This document shows, one piece after another, positions 47,178-57,725 of a stretch of 64,000 bases of DNA (its first letter is position 1; every line of letters begins with the position of its first letter). The notes beneath the pieces were generated by a model. It ran no database searches and was not told the DNA's origin. It saw nothing but the letters and a program-made list of their open reading frames with translations. A program made the translations under genes and the position numbers. The DNA is taken from NCBI GenBank assembly GCA_020746835.1, contig JAGPNK010000001.1, positions 1,302,001-1,366,000 on the forward strand, given 5' to 3'. This stretch comes from Stachybotrys elegans. Lineage: Eukaryota > Ascomycota > Sordariomycetes > Hypocreales > Stachybotryaceae.

Positions 47178-49152
47178 TTAGTCCTCACTGTCCTCACTGC
47201 CCTCACTATCCTCACCGTCGGCAGTAGTGAGATCCAAAACCAATTCCCTCTCAGTAACCCATATTTCCAACGTGTTACCCTCGGAACAGCGGGTCCACGT
47301 CTCATCAAGGCCATCAGCGGCGTCTGATGATGATGGCAAAACCACCACTTTGACGGCTTTGACAGTCGTGCCTGCGCCTCCATTCACGGTGGTAGAGGCG
47401 AATGCCAAACATTCCAGCTCCGAGCACTTCTCTGTCGGAGCAACGTGTAATCGACAGTCGCCCAGCGCGCGCTGAGCGCCGTTGTTATACTCGACAAGAA
47501 GCCCCCGCAGAAGCGCTGTCTTGAATCTATCACGAAACACCCACACGCACGCAACGTTTTCCAGAACAGCAGTGGAGTAAGCCGCTCCAGATAAGGGCAG
47601 GTGAGTCGAAATAATGGGGAGAAATTGACCTTGTTCCTCTGTCGTGGGGTGCGCACCAAGAAGAATGACATCAGACGTGTTGGTCGGACGGTCCGGAACG
47701 GTATGGACGAGGACGGACTGAGGGGTGACGGGGTAGGGGACTAGTTCCACTTCGTGATTTTCGGCAAGAGTCCCAATTGTCAAGTCACCTGCTAGCTTTG
47801 TGCGTATCTGGGCAGTTAGCCTGGCTCTAGAGCAACAAAAGGTCGAGCAGTGCGCCATCAGAGCTTACCAGATAGCAAGGTTCTGCGGGCCGCTGCCCCG
47901 AAGAACGATACAATACTCCGAATGCGGTTATTGCATCTGCCCGTGGCAATGGAACATAAACCCAGACATAGGACGCCTTGAAAAATGCCGAGAACCTATG
48001 GAAAGTGTCCTGGGCAGATGGCGCGAAGGAAGTGTGGGCATGCATGCCTGAAACGTGTCCGCCGCAAACGAAGAAGGTAATGCCAGTGCAGGTCTCTAGG
48101 TCGATGGTGGCGATTCGGGCTGATGGCAGCAAAGACGCTGCACCGGGTACCATATCAAGAGCGTGGATTTCTGGAAGCTGCAAGGGCGTTGGAATGTCCC
48201 AAAGCTGCAGCTGCGTGTTGTCTAATGCGAGGCGGGCGAGACCGAGCTGAATAGTACACATTAGCCAAGTTGATGAGAAGAATGCGAGATGCGGAGGCGG
48301 ACATGGAAAAGAACGCGGATCGGTTGACTGGCCTTGGCGATGGCATAGACAATATCAGATCCTTTGCGCTGTACCGGGTTGGGCTGCCCGGTTTCCAGCC
48401 TGTCGATACGTCGGATGCCTCTCGAGTCAATGGTGATGCGGAAATCCGAATCGTCAGGAGCCTTGAAGTCGACTGGGAAGCTCCCCCGCTCCCAGTGATG
48501 AATTGTAGCGAGAGGCATGAAAGCCCTGCTATGGCTGGGGGCGTGGTCCAAAAAGTCGACGGCATCCAGCACGGCACAGAATCGCAACAAAACCGTTGGG
48601 GTTGCCCAGTCCCAAATCATCTGCGAAACCTCGGGGGGCAGCGTGGTGAGCCCCGGTATGCTGCAGACCTGTGCTGCGAGATGGCTTGCGCGCTCCAAGT
48701 TGAAGGGAAGCGGGGACAAGAGGAGAGGCGCGCATTTGGGCCACGGATGGTTCCAGCTGGCAAACGTATAGAGCCGGCTGGCCTTGTCGGGCGACTTGGC
48801 ATGCTGCATGTACAGATTATAGCAATCAGTGTGCAGCGTGGCGGATTCCCGGCGGTCTGCGCACTTGCGGCTGATGGGTTGCCGACAGAAAAACACCTTG
48901 CTGCATTGCTCAGGGTAGTGAAGGTAGTTTGGGAAGGCAACGTAGCCAGCCAAGGTTTGGTCACGGCCAGCGTAAACTGCAAGCCATGGGCTACGTCAGT
49001 CTCTGGAGCAAATGGAGCGGGCAGGCTCTAGCAGGCAGGTGTCTCTTACGAACGACAAAGTAATCTCCAGGGATGAGGAGGACGCCGCATAGGCCGCACT
49101 GGTCGCGTAGGTGGATGTGGAGGCCCTTTGTGCGTGGCTGCCCAGGCACCAT
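47178..49152 (-). CDS. Unnamed fungal protein, Cys-rich N-terminus with F-box-like helix
   Basis: Function unknown; the layout resembles unnamed fungal proteins often labelled F-box-like. About 594 residues from exons, in transcription order, 49152-49050, 48976-48303, 48246-47869 and 47807-47178. The N-terminal 90 residues contain C19-x2-C22, C59, C65, C73 and H83-x2-C86, spaced like a small zinc-binding module (QCGLCG, FFC, LHTDC). An F-box-like segment LTTLPPEVSQMIWDWA follows at about 144. The C-terminal half has many aromatic beta-like segments (LQLWDIPTP, VWVYVPLP, VACVWVFRDRF) and ends in an acidic Glu/Asp/Ser tail. Joins 1 and 3 are clear. The second intron (48247-48302) uses a weak GTCCGC donor, chosen because it restores VLFH to LGLARLAL at an ordinary 56-base length. 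The N-terminal start could be further upstream, where the frame is open to 49347. Confidence 0.68.
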
Positions 49153-49375
49153 GGCTGCGCTGTCGGCACGGCTTCGGTTTCTTGCTGCCTGCGATGCCCT
49201 TGACCGCGGCCGTGACCGCGGCCTTGATCGCCTTGACCGGGACCTTAACGGCAAAGGGGTTTCGGTGGAGGAAGTCATTCTGTGGCCACGAGACGGGGAA
49301 GAAAGGTGGGGAAAGGGCGACGCGCACTCGGAGATGGAACGCGTCAAGCAAGAGGTACTTCCCTTAATTACTAAG

Positions 49376-49506
49376 TACCTACCTGTACCTCTGCTGAGAC
49401 AGCGAGACAGGTACCTACCTCCTACCTAGACCTTTATGGGGTTGGTGTCCCGCTTTCAGACAACCAGAGCATCCTACAGCACAATTGCTCTACCTACTTA
49501 CCTACC
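49376..49506. repeat. TACCT/TACCTACC microrepeat cluster
   Basis: TACCT occurs at 49376, 49380, 49386, 49412, 49416, 49423, 49491 and 49499, in places as TACCTACC, all on the plus strand. These are dispersed short copies rather than one tandem array. Function unknown. Confidence 0.6.
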
Positions 49507-50531
49507 GACCTCCATCTACCAGGTGTGTGACAATAGATAGGACGTGTTAGACGGTCAACTTTGTTCCAAGCTAAACGGCCCCAAGACTTTTCTCCGGCCG
49601 GCTTGCGGACCACGCGCATGGCAGGCGGGCCCCGGACAGCGAACCGGCGGCTCGGGGTGGAGCAACTTGCCTTGCCGGTTTGGGATCTCGTCAACCCTAG
49701 CGAGGCTAGATCTCGATTTTGATGATGCTATTGATCGTGCCGCCTTTTTTCAAGTGGATATTAAGAAGCACCCAGAGGCTACCGGGGATGGGGACGAGGA
49801 TGGGGACGGGAATTTGGATTTCGGATGGATGTAAAGAATTGATGGCTACAGGGTAGGGGGTTGAAGACGAGTAGCTTGGGTAGCTCTTGCCACAAAGCCA
49901 TGCTTTCCCTTCCTTCTTATGAATATCGTGGAATTGAGGACATCTTGACTTCGACCAGATGCTCAAACCAACCATCCTCAAATGTCATTCTTCTATCCAT
50001 TCGTGGGGTTGCGTTGTTTCCCACCCACCCCAGTCAGCATCAAGTGCAGCATGCCCCGCATGATGCCGTTGACACCTTCAGGGTATACGTAACCCAATCT
50101 CAACACCACCACGCACACCGCGCATTACGCACGTCTCGTCGTCGCCTACTTACGACGACTTACGGTGAGCCCGTCTGGGACAGCCTCCGAATCCCCTCAT
50201 CTCATCTTTGAGAGGAAGGAGGTCAACCCTCTGACGATCCATGCAAGATGCTAGGCTGCTGATGACTTTGTCAGCTCCGGGGTGAGTCACTTGTGGGCCG
50301 CATCAACTAAACTACCACAATGAGTCTTCTCGACAAAGCTGGGTGGCCGGGGATGGGATCACTGGGGCCAGACTCACTGCGCTATGCATACGAATCCTCT
50401 TACTGCTGCTGTAGCGTTAGATGATGAGGGTATCATCGGACCCATTCATACCCTTGGCGTCCACCATGTTGAGCTCCTCAATGACTCTGCTCTGTGCTAT
50501 GTGCTGCATGCTGTGCGAAAAAAAAAATGAA

Positions 50532-50539
50532 TATATAAA
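50532..50539 (+). promoter_or_regulatory. TATA box TATATAAA
   Basis: A canonical TATATAAA lies 204 bases upstream of the start codon of the 70-residue gene, just after an A-run. Strong TATA boxes in fungi usually mark inducible or highly expressed genes; that is inference here. Confidence 0.5.
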
Positions 50540-50742
50540 CCACCGTCTTCTTCGTCTCAAACCTGAAATCTCAGACACCAGCGACGACCAAGCAATTGAA
50601 CACTCAGAATCATCTGCAACTCATCTGCAACTCATCTGTGCTTAAACAATCCTCCCTTATTCACTCTAAGCCTCTCGCTGAGCCATCACTACTACAACAC
50701 TAAATACATACTCCGGGCCCCCAAATACCCTCGCCTACTACA

Positions 50743-51011
50743 ATGGCTTCTACTCCCAACCAGAAGGACACCGCTTCCAACTGTAAGCCACACACGCGCC
50801 TTTGCTCCCGGAAGCATCGCCACTAACACCTCCTTCAGCTGTCCCCCAACCCCGTGGTAGCAAGACGACCGACTCCGATGCTGCCTCCATCTCCTCCAAC
50901 TCCCCCCTGCTACCGAGGCAGCCTAAGCCCGCCACCAAGTCTGACGCCGAGCTGGACAAGGATAGGCTCATGAAGCAGGCCATGAAATCCCAGATTCGCT
51001 TCAACATGTAA
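50743..51011 (+). CDS. Conserved-looking 70-residue microprotein
   Basis: Small two-exon gene with exons 50743-50782 and 50839-51011. The 56-base intron has a GTAAGC donor, a CACTAACAC branch site and a TTCAG acceptor, and splicing restores ASNSVPQPRGSKTTDSDAASISSNSP. The first two thirds are Ser/Thr/Pro-rich and disordered. The last 25 residues (from KSDAELDKDRLMK) are charged and probably helical, ending QIRFNM. There is no signal peptide and no membrane segment. I recall similar unnamed small proteins in related fungi, but this is memory, not a search. The clean splice sites, the TATA box 204 bases upstream and the long C/T- and A-rich leader favour a real gene. Function unknown. Confidence 0.7.
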
Positions 51012-51306
51012 ACATGCACCATCGAAACGACGCTATTGGTACCCTACGTTGAAGGGGCTGGGAGCAACACCTTACGCACGTCTCACGATTATATGTTGAA
51101 CACTTTGTTAGCGAGCAGGGTCGTTGGAGGCGGTCGAGTTGATTTAATGTTTCGGGCCAGTATAAGAGCGGGAGGGCTTGATGGGGTATCGTGATTGTCT
51201 CTTGTTTCTCTTATTCCCATTCTAATATACGTCCCTTGATCATCATTGCCTCAACGTAGTCCAACATAGCCATACCCACCCCGTGCCACGTTTGCATCGT
51301 GACCTT

Positions 51307-52729
51307 TTAGAAGCTGTCGTTGAGAATATCTTCATTCATCTTCACCATCGTGGGACTGTACTCGGATGACTCTGGGTCGGCACCCGCATCCAGCAGAATA
51401 TCGTCTACGATCCGCCGGCTGGCTTCGCGAGCTATAACAAACTGTAAGCCGCTATTTTCTCTTCTTCTCGCGGTTATAACTTACCTGGGGTCTGGAGCAG
51501 TTTGGACGGCGGGAGCGCAAACTGGATAGTCTTGGGCGGGCTCATGCCCGCGTACAGGTCAATGTCGTCGTCTTCCGCGTCGCTCTCCCAGTCAATCTCA
51601 TACTTCTGTTGCTTCGCCTCCGACAGAGCGCTATCCTCCTCTGCAAACGCATCCCTCGTCTTCCTCGCCGTCCCAGGCGTCTGCACGCTTATGCCAGGCG
51701 TCCTCGGCCCCTGCGTGGCCGCAGCTAGCCGCAGTCGAGCGTTCGATTTATACGGCGACATGAACGCCTCGCTCCGCAGCGTCGGCACGGCCATCTCCGG
51801 CGACGACATGGGCGAATCCTGCCAGGCAGAGGGGCCCTTCTTGGCCGCCTCCTTGCCCTTGATCGGCGAGATGCGCAGCGCCGGCTTGTGCGGCGTCGCC
51901 TGCACGCGGTACGTCTTGTCCAGCATCCGGTGCAATAGCGGGTCCTTGTTTCGCTGCGTCGACTGGTCCCGCGCGCGCTCGTTTCGCACCGACCCAGGCG
52001 TCATGGACATGTCGGGCAGGCGAGCGGTCCGCTGCGCAAACAGCACCGTCGAGTCCTCGCCGTCCTCCAGCACCGTCGTTGCGTGCTCGTCGTCCTCGCA
52101 CTCGCCGCCCTTGTTCTTCATGTTTCGCTTCATCGTCTCGTAGGGCGATTCGAGGCTCGAGAACTGCGTCCTCATCGTCTTGGTCGCTGGTGGGCGCGGA
52201 GTGCTCCCCGTAAGTTCCTCGTCGTCCAGCAGCGACTCGTCTCCACGCACCGCCGACTGATCTGCGCCCGTCGTGGTCGTCACGTCGCCTGCGTGGCTTG
52301 CTGTGTAGTCGGCAGTGGATTCGTCCCTCATGGCGGTGCTCTCGTCCGTCATTGTCGTCTCCCCTTCGTTCTGAAGCTCCTCGTAACCCGAAAGCGAGAC
52401 ATTGGCCGAAGCCTCGAAGAACTGCTTCCAGAACTGGAAACACTTAGCACGTCATACCCGCACACGTCGTCTGCTGAATTCTGACCTTGGACGCCTCCCA
52501 CACAGCCTTTGAATGCTCCCCATACTGCTCCACAATGGGGAGAATACTCGTCGTGACAATCCTGTGAGCCTTGCTGAAGTTGTGATCAATCTCTACCTGC
52601 TGTCAGCTGTATAGTCACCATGTACGAGCTCGGAGCCCGACCTTGAAGCGTCAGGGTTATCGACTGTTCAAGCTTCTCGAGCTCCTCAGTGAGGGTTAGG
52701 TTGCGTGCCGCAGCACTCGGTCGAGCCAT
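51307..52729 (-). CDS. ASK1: DASH complex subunit ASK1
   Basis: Outer kinetochore DASH/Dam1 ring subunit that couples chromosomes to spindle microtubules, 422 residues. Exons in transcription order are 52729-52642, 52592-52486, 52433-51485 and 51431-51307. The conserved Ask1 domain is assembled from three exons: LTLTEELEKLEQSITLTLQ, EIDHNFSKAHRIVTTSILP, VEQYGEHSKAVWEASKFW. The middle is disordered with many Ser/Thr-Pro sites (TPRPP, TPGSV, SPYK), fitting Cdk phosphorylation as known for Ask1. The short last exon encodes AREASRRIVDDILLDAGA and the family ending YSPTMVKMNEDILNDSF, which confirms the final join. All introns are 49-53 bases. An ACGCGN cluster lies about 115-140 bases upstream of the start. 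Confidence 0.94.
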
Positions 52730-52843
52730 GGTGAGGACAGCGCGGTGACTGGCGCTGACTCTGGCGATCGTGTGCAGCTGAAGCAGATTCCGTCCCGTCT
52801 TTCATCAACTTCTGTGGATGATGCGGGATCCACGATTAAGGCA

Positions 52844-52866
52844 CACGCGGGCGCGTGGAGACGCGA
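52844..52866. promoter_or_regulatory. Cluster of three MCB-like ACGCGN sites
   Basis: ACGCGG, CGCGT and ACGCGA lie within 23 bases, about 115-140 bases upstream of ASK1. They resemble the MluI cell-cycle box bound by MBF-type APSES factors. Function is inferred. Confidence 0.35.
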
Positions 52867-52964
52867 GGAGGGGCACAGAGGACAAGTGCGGGGCAGAATT
52901 GACAGCATCAACGACCTCAACCTCAACACCAACACCACGAAAACACATTATATTTCACTCTTAG

Positions 52965-53095
52965 CTCTTTGCTCTTTTCTCTTTTCTCTTCTCTTCTCTC
53001 TTCTCTCTTTACTCTTTTCTCTTTACTCTTCTCTCTTTACTCTTCTTTCTTTGCTTTTTTCTCTTCTCTCTTCTCTCTTCTCTCTTCTCTCTTTT
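52965..53095. repeat. Low-complexity CT (pyrimidine) tract
   Basis: About 130 bases of almost pure C/T on the plus strand with repeating TTCTC, CTCTTT and CTTT units and only a few interruptions. It is purine-only on the minus strand, so a triplex is possible. Confidence 0.85.
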
Positions 53096-53254
53096 ATACT
53101 AGAATACCTTTTATGTAAACCAAACTTATAAGATCAACCATTGCCTTTGTATGTATCGCTCTTAGTAATATCTCGGCGCACGGAAACGCCACATATCAAA
53201 CTATCCTGCTTTGCAGATGGCCCACCAAACTGTCTCTCATATCACTAGGCAAGC

Positions 53255-56176
53255 CTAGCGCTTAGAGTAGTAGTCCAACATATCAAGCTTCAAGAGAAGT
53301 TGTGCCACTGTGCTGTCATCTCCCATTCCATCCGAGCCAACCACCCCCTTGGCCGCACCCTTCTTTGGACCCAACTGGTTCTTCTCCGTCAGCCCTCGGC
53401 AAACCGTGACAAAAACCTGCACCTTCTGTTTGAACCGCTTGTATAGCTCTGACGGTTCCCTCGAGCCCTTATCTGCGTTTCGGCCCTGCGCCCTTAGCCT
53501 CGAGTACTTGGCAAAGACTAAGATGATGCCAAATATATCTTCAAGTAGCTTCAGAACAGGCTGCTGCCGCTTCCTGAGGAAAAGGATCGTAGATACCCTC
53601 TCTACTGCGTTGGTGTGATGAAGTTCTACCACGCGAGGGCTGATGGATTGATCTAGGGCATCCCCAGTAGCGCTTTGTTCAAGCTGTGCCTCCACTTCAT
53701 CAATCTTGCTCTCAAACTCCTGCCACGGCACCCCGACGCCAGTGTCCATGAAATATGTCGAGACACTATTGACAAAATGTCGGGCTTCTATGCCGAACCG
53801 ATAGGATGGAATGCTAGGATCGTGCCACTGGGTGCTTCGGGAATTGAGGTCGCGGGACAGTTGGTTGACAACGTAGAGCATCCGCAAGACGCGCAGTAGA
53901 TGCTTAAAAATGCGATCATACTGTATCAGTATCCTTGGTGTGATGACAGAAGCCAGCTCAGGTGGCGCTTTGTAGGACAGGCGGAGAAAGTCCAATGCCT
54001 CGAGAGAGTCGACGTTCATGCATTTATTAATTTCATCCTCGGATAGATCTCGGACACTGAAACTCAGATCACCAGGCAAGTCCGACGATGTAGACCATGC
54101 GGAGGGCATCTCCTCGGCACCCAGCCCTTTTTGTGAGTAGTACGCTTCCGCCAGAACACCCATCAGTGCCAGACGAAGCTCGGAGCTAGCCGGTGGCCAT
54201 GTCTCTCGTCCTCCCAACCGCAAACCCATGATCCCGCCTTGGCGTGCGACACCAACCTGCCTCTCAGCAGTTTCCAGGTCAGGGTCAAAGAGAGCATGGG
54301 AAAGGCGGCTGCAGAAGTTGCCATTGCCCAGGAGATGAAAGTCGTGCTGGAGTCGAAGATGATCGCGAAGATCGTGGGATCTAAACAGCAGCTTCAGGCT
54401 CTCTCGATTGACGATTCGGGCTTGTGCTGTCACAATGCTCCCAAAGGAGAGGTTAGGGAGAAGCGACCAGTGTGGCGTCGAGTTCGTATGGCGGTTGGCA
54501 GGGACGTAGCCGCCACTGAGCCGCTGGCGCACGACACGAGCAAGAGAATCGTCAGATGTGCTGGTCGCTGCAGGCTGATTGAAGTGGTCGATCGATGCCA
54601 GCAGCTTGGATTCGATGTCGCCTTGCCCGCTACCGAACATATCCAGACGGTACGCGCAGTCCGACTGTGCTGGGATGTCACTGTGCCTCATACTTTGGTT
54701 GGCGTGCTTGATTTGATGAATCGAAGCAAGAAGGTTATCTCGATACTCGGCCAGGCGGCCCTCCAGCTGAGAGATACCATCCCAGTCATACAACCAGGAT
54801 GTACTTGGTGGGCGGCATGAGACTATCGTATCCGGCCGAGCAAGAGCGTGTTCTGGATGGGAGGTTCTGATAAATCGTAGGTTCCGTCCAGTTTCGAAGA
54901 TCGACTCGGTCAACTCGTCGGGGAAGAATTCAGGGATATGAGCCTGATCAAGTTGAAAGTCGACTTCCTCCACCTCCTCACCATTATCGTCGACATAGAC
55001 ATATGTACCGACCTTGATGAAGCCCTTTCTCTGTCCAACATCCGACTTTGACAGCGGCACTCCCTCTTCCCGCCTTGTTCCGATCCATTCCTCGACAAAC
55101 TCGGTCCATGGGCGAGATACTTTCTGCAGAATTTCTCTCATAATTTCTTGGATAAAGTTCTCGCTGTGTTCAGCTACCGACGCTTGGTCAAATACAAGGG
55201 ATATTAGGTGTTCGTCCGTCATGCGCCGTGATATTTGTGAGGCCAGCACCCGGAAAGGGGCCAAAATGTCCTTCATCGCGGTAACAATAGATTGGAGTTG
55301 CAAAAGTGAGCGCGGCAATTTCCCACGGGCCAGAAGGTGCTCCTGGACGATGCGCAATACTTGATCTATACTGCTCGCAAAGGCGATCCTGCAGCGCGTA
55401 GATTGCTTCGCGTACGTCGATTGAACGAAGGAGCGCAGCTCATGAAATGCAGAGCCGCATGACAGGCACTGCTTCTCCAGCCCTCGCAGCACGTGTCTCG
55501 AATATCCCGAAATACGCATCTGAGGTAGCACCGGCTGGAAGGCCGTACTCTGATCTCGCTTTGTGTATAAGATGGATTCTCGTCCAAGGGCGAGGGCGAG
55601 CAACGATGAGAAATATGCCGCATTTTGGACGACTGGAATATCTGATTCCTTCAATTTGAGAGGATCCACGTCAGATGATAGGAGGGCATCGAAAGCAGCA
55701 GGCCCAGCTTCGCTGATCAAGAGTGGCTGATAGATGGTCGTAGTCCGCGTGAGGAAGGCCTCCCAGGTTTGGAGTGTGGGCGGCTGTGTTAAGCTTTCAT
55801 CCAGGTCCATCCAGACATCTGCAAAGAAACCGCCGTCTATATCGCTGGGCGGCCCAGAAGGCGAAGGGTCGGCGTCCTCGACATTTTCCGGCTCATATTC
55901 GAGCAAGCCAGTAGGCTGTTTGAAGAAGCCATCATCAGGTATCTTTGGATGTGCCAACGCAACCAGACCCGAGCCTGCACCTTGAAGGGCGCCTGTACCG
56001 CAACGTCAGCACCGAGTCTCATCGGAGTGGGAAATGCTTCACGAACGCTCAAGATCACGGGAAAAGAACGGGCTGCTGCTGGTGCTGCTGGGGTGGTCTA
56101 ATTGATCTGGCCATTGCGACATCTGCCAGAACTCGGGCAGCGCGAAGACGTGAGGTTCGGCCTCGTTTTCAGCCAT
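53255..56176 (-). CDS. Gamma-tubulin complex component, GCP6-like
   Basis: Component of the gamma-tubulin ring complex that nucleates microtubules at spindle pole bodies and elsewhere, 955 residues. Exons in transcription order are 56176-56047 and 55992-53255. The short first exon reads MAENEAEPHVFALPEFW and joins as LER to ALQGAGSGLVALAHPKIPD across a 54-base intron. The N-terminal GRIP1-type part has SLLALALGRESILY and RSLLQLQSIV; RPWTEFVEEWIG and GRNLRFIRTSHPEHALARP are typical of fungal GCP6 (A. nidulans GcpF, S. pombe Alp16). The C-terminal GRIP2-type part has YKAPPELASVITPRILIQYDRIFKHLLRVLR in pieces and ends with LLLKLDMLDYYS. GCP4 and GCP5 are alternatives, but the acidic middle and the HPEHALA block favour GCP6. 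It shares a 448-base divergent promoter with EAF7. Confidence 0.88.
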
Positions 56177-56244
56177 GGTAGCATAGCTGAGAAATCCTAG
56201 ACGGCACAATCTGGGCTAAAGCCATGTAATTGACGGGGATGCGA

Positions 56245-56253
56245 TGCGATGAG
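56245..56253. promoter_or_regulatory. PAC motif TGCGATGAG
   Basis: An exact match to the PAC consensus TGCGATGAG, about 70 bases upstream of the GCP6-like start and 370 bases upstream of EAF7. PAC is usually linked to ribosome-production genes, so its role here is unclear. Confidence 0.35.
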
Positions 56254-56274
56254 GATGATGAAGCAAGAAATCGC

Positions 56275-56285
56275 ACGCGACGCGC
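56275..56285. promoter_or_regulatory. Double MCB-like element
   Basis: ACGCGACGCGC contains two overlapping ACGCGN/CGCG cores about 100 bases upstream of the GCP6-like start. It is similar in kind to the cluster upstream of ASK1. Function is inferred. Confidence 0.3.
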
Positions 56286-56624
56286 AGAGGCAGAAGGCCT
56301 GGTGGTCTGCGCCATGTATCGGTACGAAACCACACTAGCCTGCAGTGTGGCTGTGGAGGTATCGACTACCTTGCACAACAACCCTGCATTACTCTTGCTG
56401 TATGCCTGATGCTACCACCAATTTTAGAGGAGGTGCTACCCAGGAGCCTCTTGCTGGTCAAACCTCAAAATTGGTATGCACCAACTTCGCTGGAAATACC
56501 ACTGGATTGGTCTTTAACACAGTTACATCACCATTCCTGACACCGCAAGTCTATCAAAATCGCCCCGAAGCATCAATTGGACTTCCTATATCTGTAAAAA
56601 CATCGAGATTCAAAGTCGACCGCC

Positions 56625-57550
56625 ATGCCACCCAGGAAACGAGCTCGCGGCGGTGCGCAAGCCGCAGCTACTCCCACCCAAACTCGCGATGACGATGCTA
56701 TGGACGTCGACACCCCCCAGGCAGCCGAAACGCCCACGTCGGCTGCACAAAAGAACAGCGAGCCAAGCCAGAACGACCTATGGACCGACGACCAGATTGC
56801 CTCGCTCTTCAAGGGCGTCATTCGCTGGAAACCAGCCGGTATGCCCGTCCCTTGACCTCGGTGGGCTCTTGCACGACCAAACGACTGACGTCCCGCGTAG
56901 GCATGCACAAGCATTTCCGAATGATCGCTATTTCCGAACACCTGCGGAACCACGGCTTCGATCCAGACATCTACCAGCACACGCGCATACCATATATATG
57001 GGAGAAGCTCCGAACGTACTACAACCTGGACATCATCGATGAGCGCGAGTATTTCGACGACGACGAGTCCGAGGACAAGTACGTCGACTTCTCCCTGCCG
57101 GGGGAGGAGTTCCTAGAGACCATGGTGCAACGCCGACTCGCCGACACAAGCGAGGCGCCCACCTCGCCGCCGCAGCTCGAGCTGTCGCCGGAGCCGTCCA
57201 CGGCGCCGCGGAAGCGCAAGCGCGCCGACACTCTGACCAAGGTGCGCGGCTCCTCAGTCGCCGATACGGAAGACGGCACGGACGCGCAGTCTCCGGCCTC
57301 GCGGCCCACGCGTAGCTCTCGGGGCCGCACCAGGGCCGCCAGCCAGGCCAAGGCCGAGAAGGCCGAGACGACGGAGGAAGAGGAGGCCGAGGAGGAGGAC
57401 GAGAGCGAGTCGGATGAGGAGGAGGAGGGCAGCGCAGAGGAGAATGGAAATGGGACGCCGGCGTCGGCTTCGAGATCGACGAGGGGTGGCGCACGAGGTC
57501 GCGGCCGCGGGCGTGGAAGAGGTCGTCGAGGGCGAGGCCGTGCCGGATAA
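56625..57550 (+). CDS. EAF7: NuA4 histone acetyltransferase subunit EAF7 (CT20 family)
   Basis: Subunit of the NuA4 histone H4/H2A acetyltransferase complex (MRGBP in animals), nuclear, 287 residues. Exons are 56625-56838 and 56901-57550. The 62-base intron splits the CT20 domain and the join restores [18 protein letters not shown]. The domain (about 50-135) includes [40 protein letters not shown] and [15 protein letters not shown], then [16 protein letters not shown]. The N-terminus starts [10 protein letters not shown] (basic). The C-terminal half is disordered: a Lys/Arg patch, a long Glu/Asp-rich run, then a terminal Gly-Arg repeat of about 25 residues. The GR end is RGG-like and could bind nucleic acid. 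It is convergent with RRN5, with only 175 bases between the stop codons. Confidence 0.93.
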
Positions 57551-57725
57551 AGGCGGGCAGACGAAGCCCGAGCCAGGACATTATTCTTAGCACCCATCTA
57601 CGCGTTACGATACCCCAGCTCCGTTAAAACGACGGCTTGCTCCAATACACAATGTATTATTACACCACCTCTCTGTATGCCACGAAGAAGAAAAAAAGAA
57701 CTACCGGGTATCAAGTTATACATAT

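Larger units (their letters stand above)
49153..50742. other. Divergent intergenic region (1.6 kb)
   Basis: Lies between the F-box-like gene (-) and the microprotein gene (+). It contains a cluster of TACCT repeats at about 49376-49506, one TGAGTCA bZIP-type site at 50283-50289, a TATA box at 50532-50539 and a short tandem CATCTGCAACT copy near 50615-50640. No supportable gene was found. Confidence 0.5.
52730..53254. other. ASK1 promoter with pyrimidine tract
   Basis: This 525-base spacer lies between the ASK1 start and the 3' end of the GCP6-like gene, both on the minus strand. It holds an ACGCGN cluster (52844-52866) and a long plus-strand CT tract (52965-53095). No coding potential was recognised. 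Confidence 0.5.
56177..56624. other. Shared divergent promoter GCP6-like / EAF7
   Basis: This 448-base region between two divergent start codons contains an exact PAC motif (56245-56253) and a doubled ACGCGACGCGC element (56275-56285), both nearer the GCP6-like gene. No coding potential was recognised. Confidence 0.5.

Noticed and set aside
48212..48342. Alternative splices for the F-box-like gene, for example donor GTCAAC with acceptor after TTAG
   Set aside because: It keeps frame but deletes LGLARLAL, which looks conserved; the 56-base intron is the better model. RNA reads are needed to be sure.
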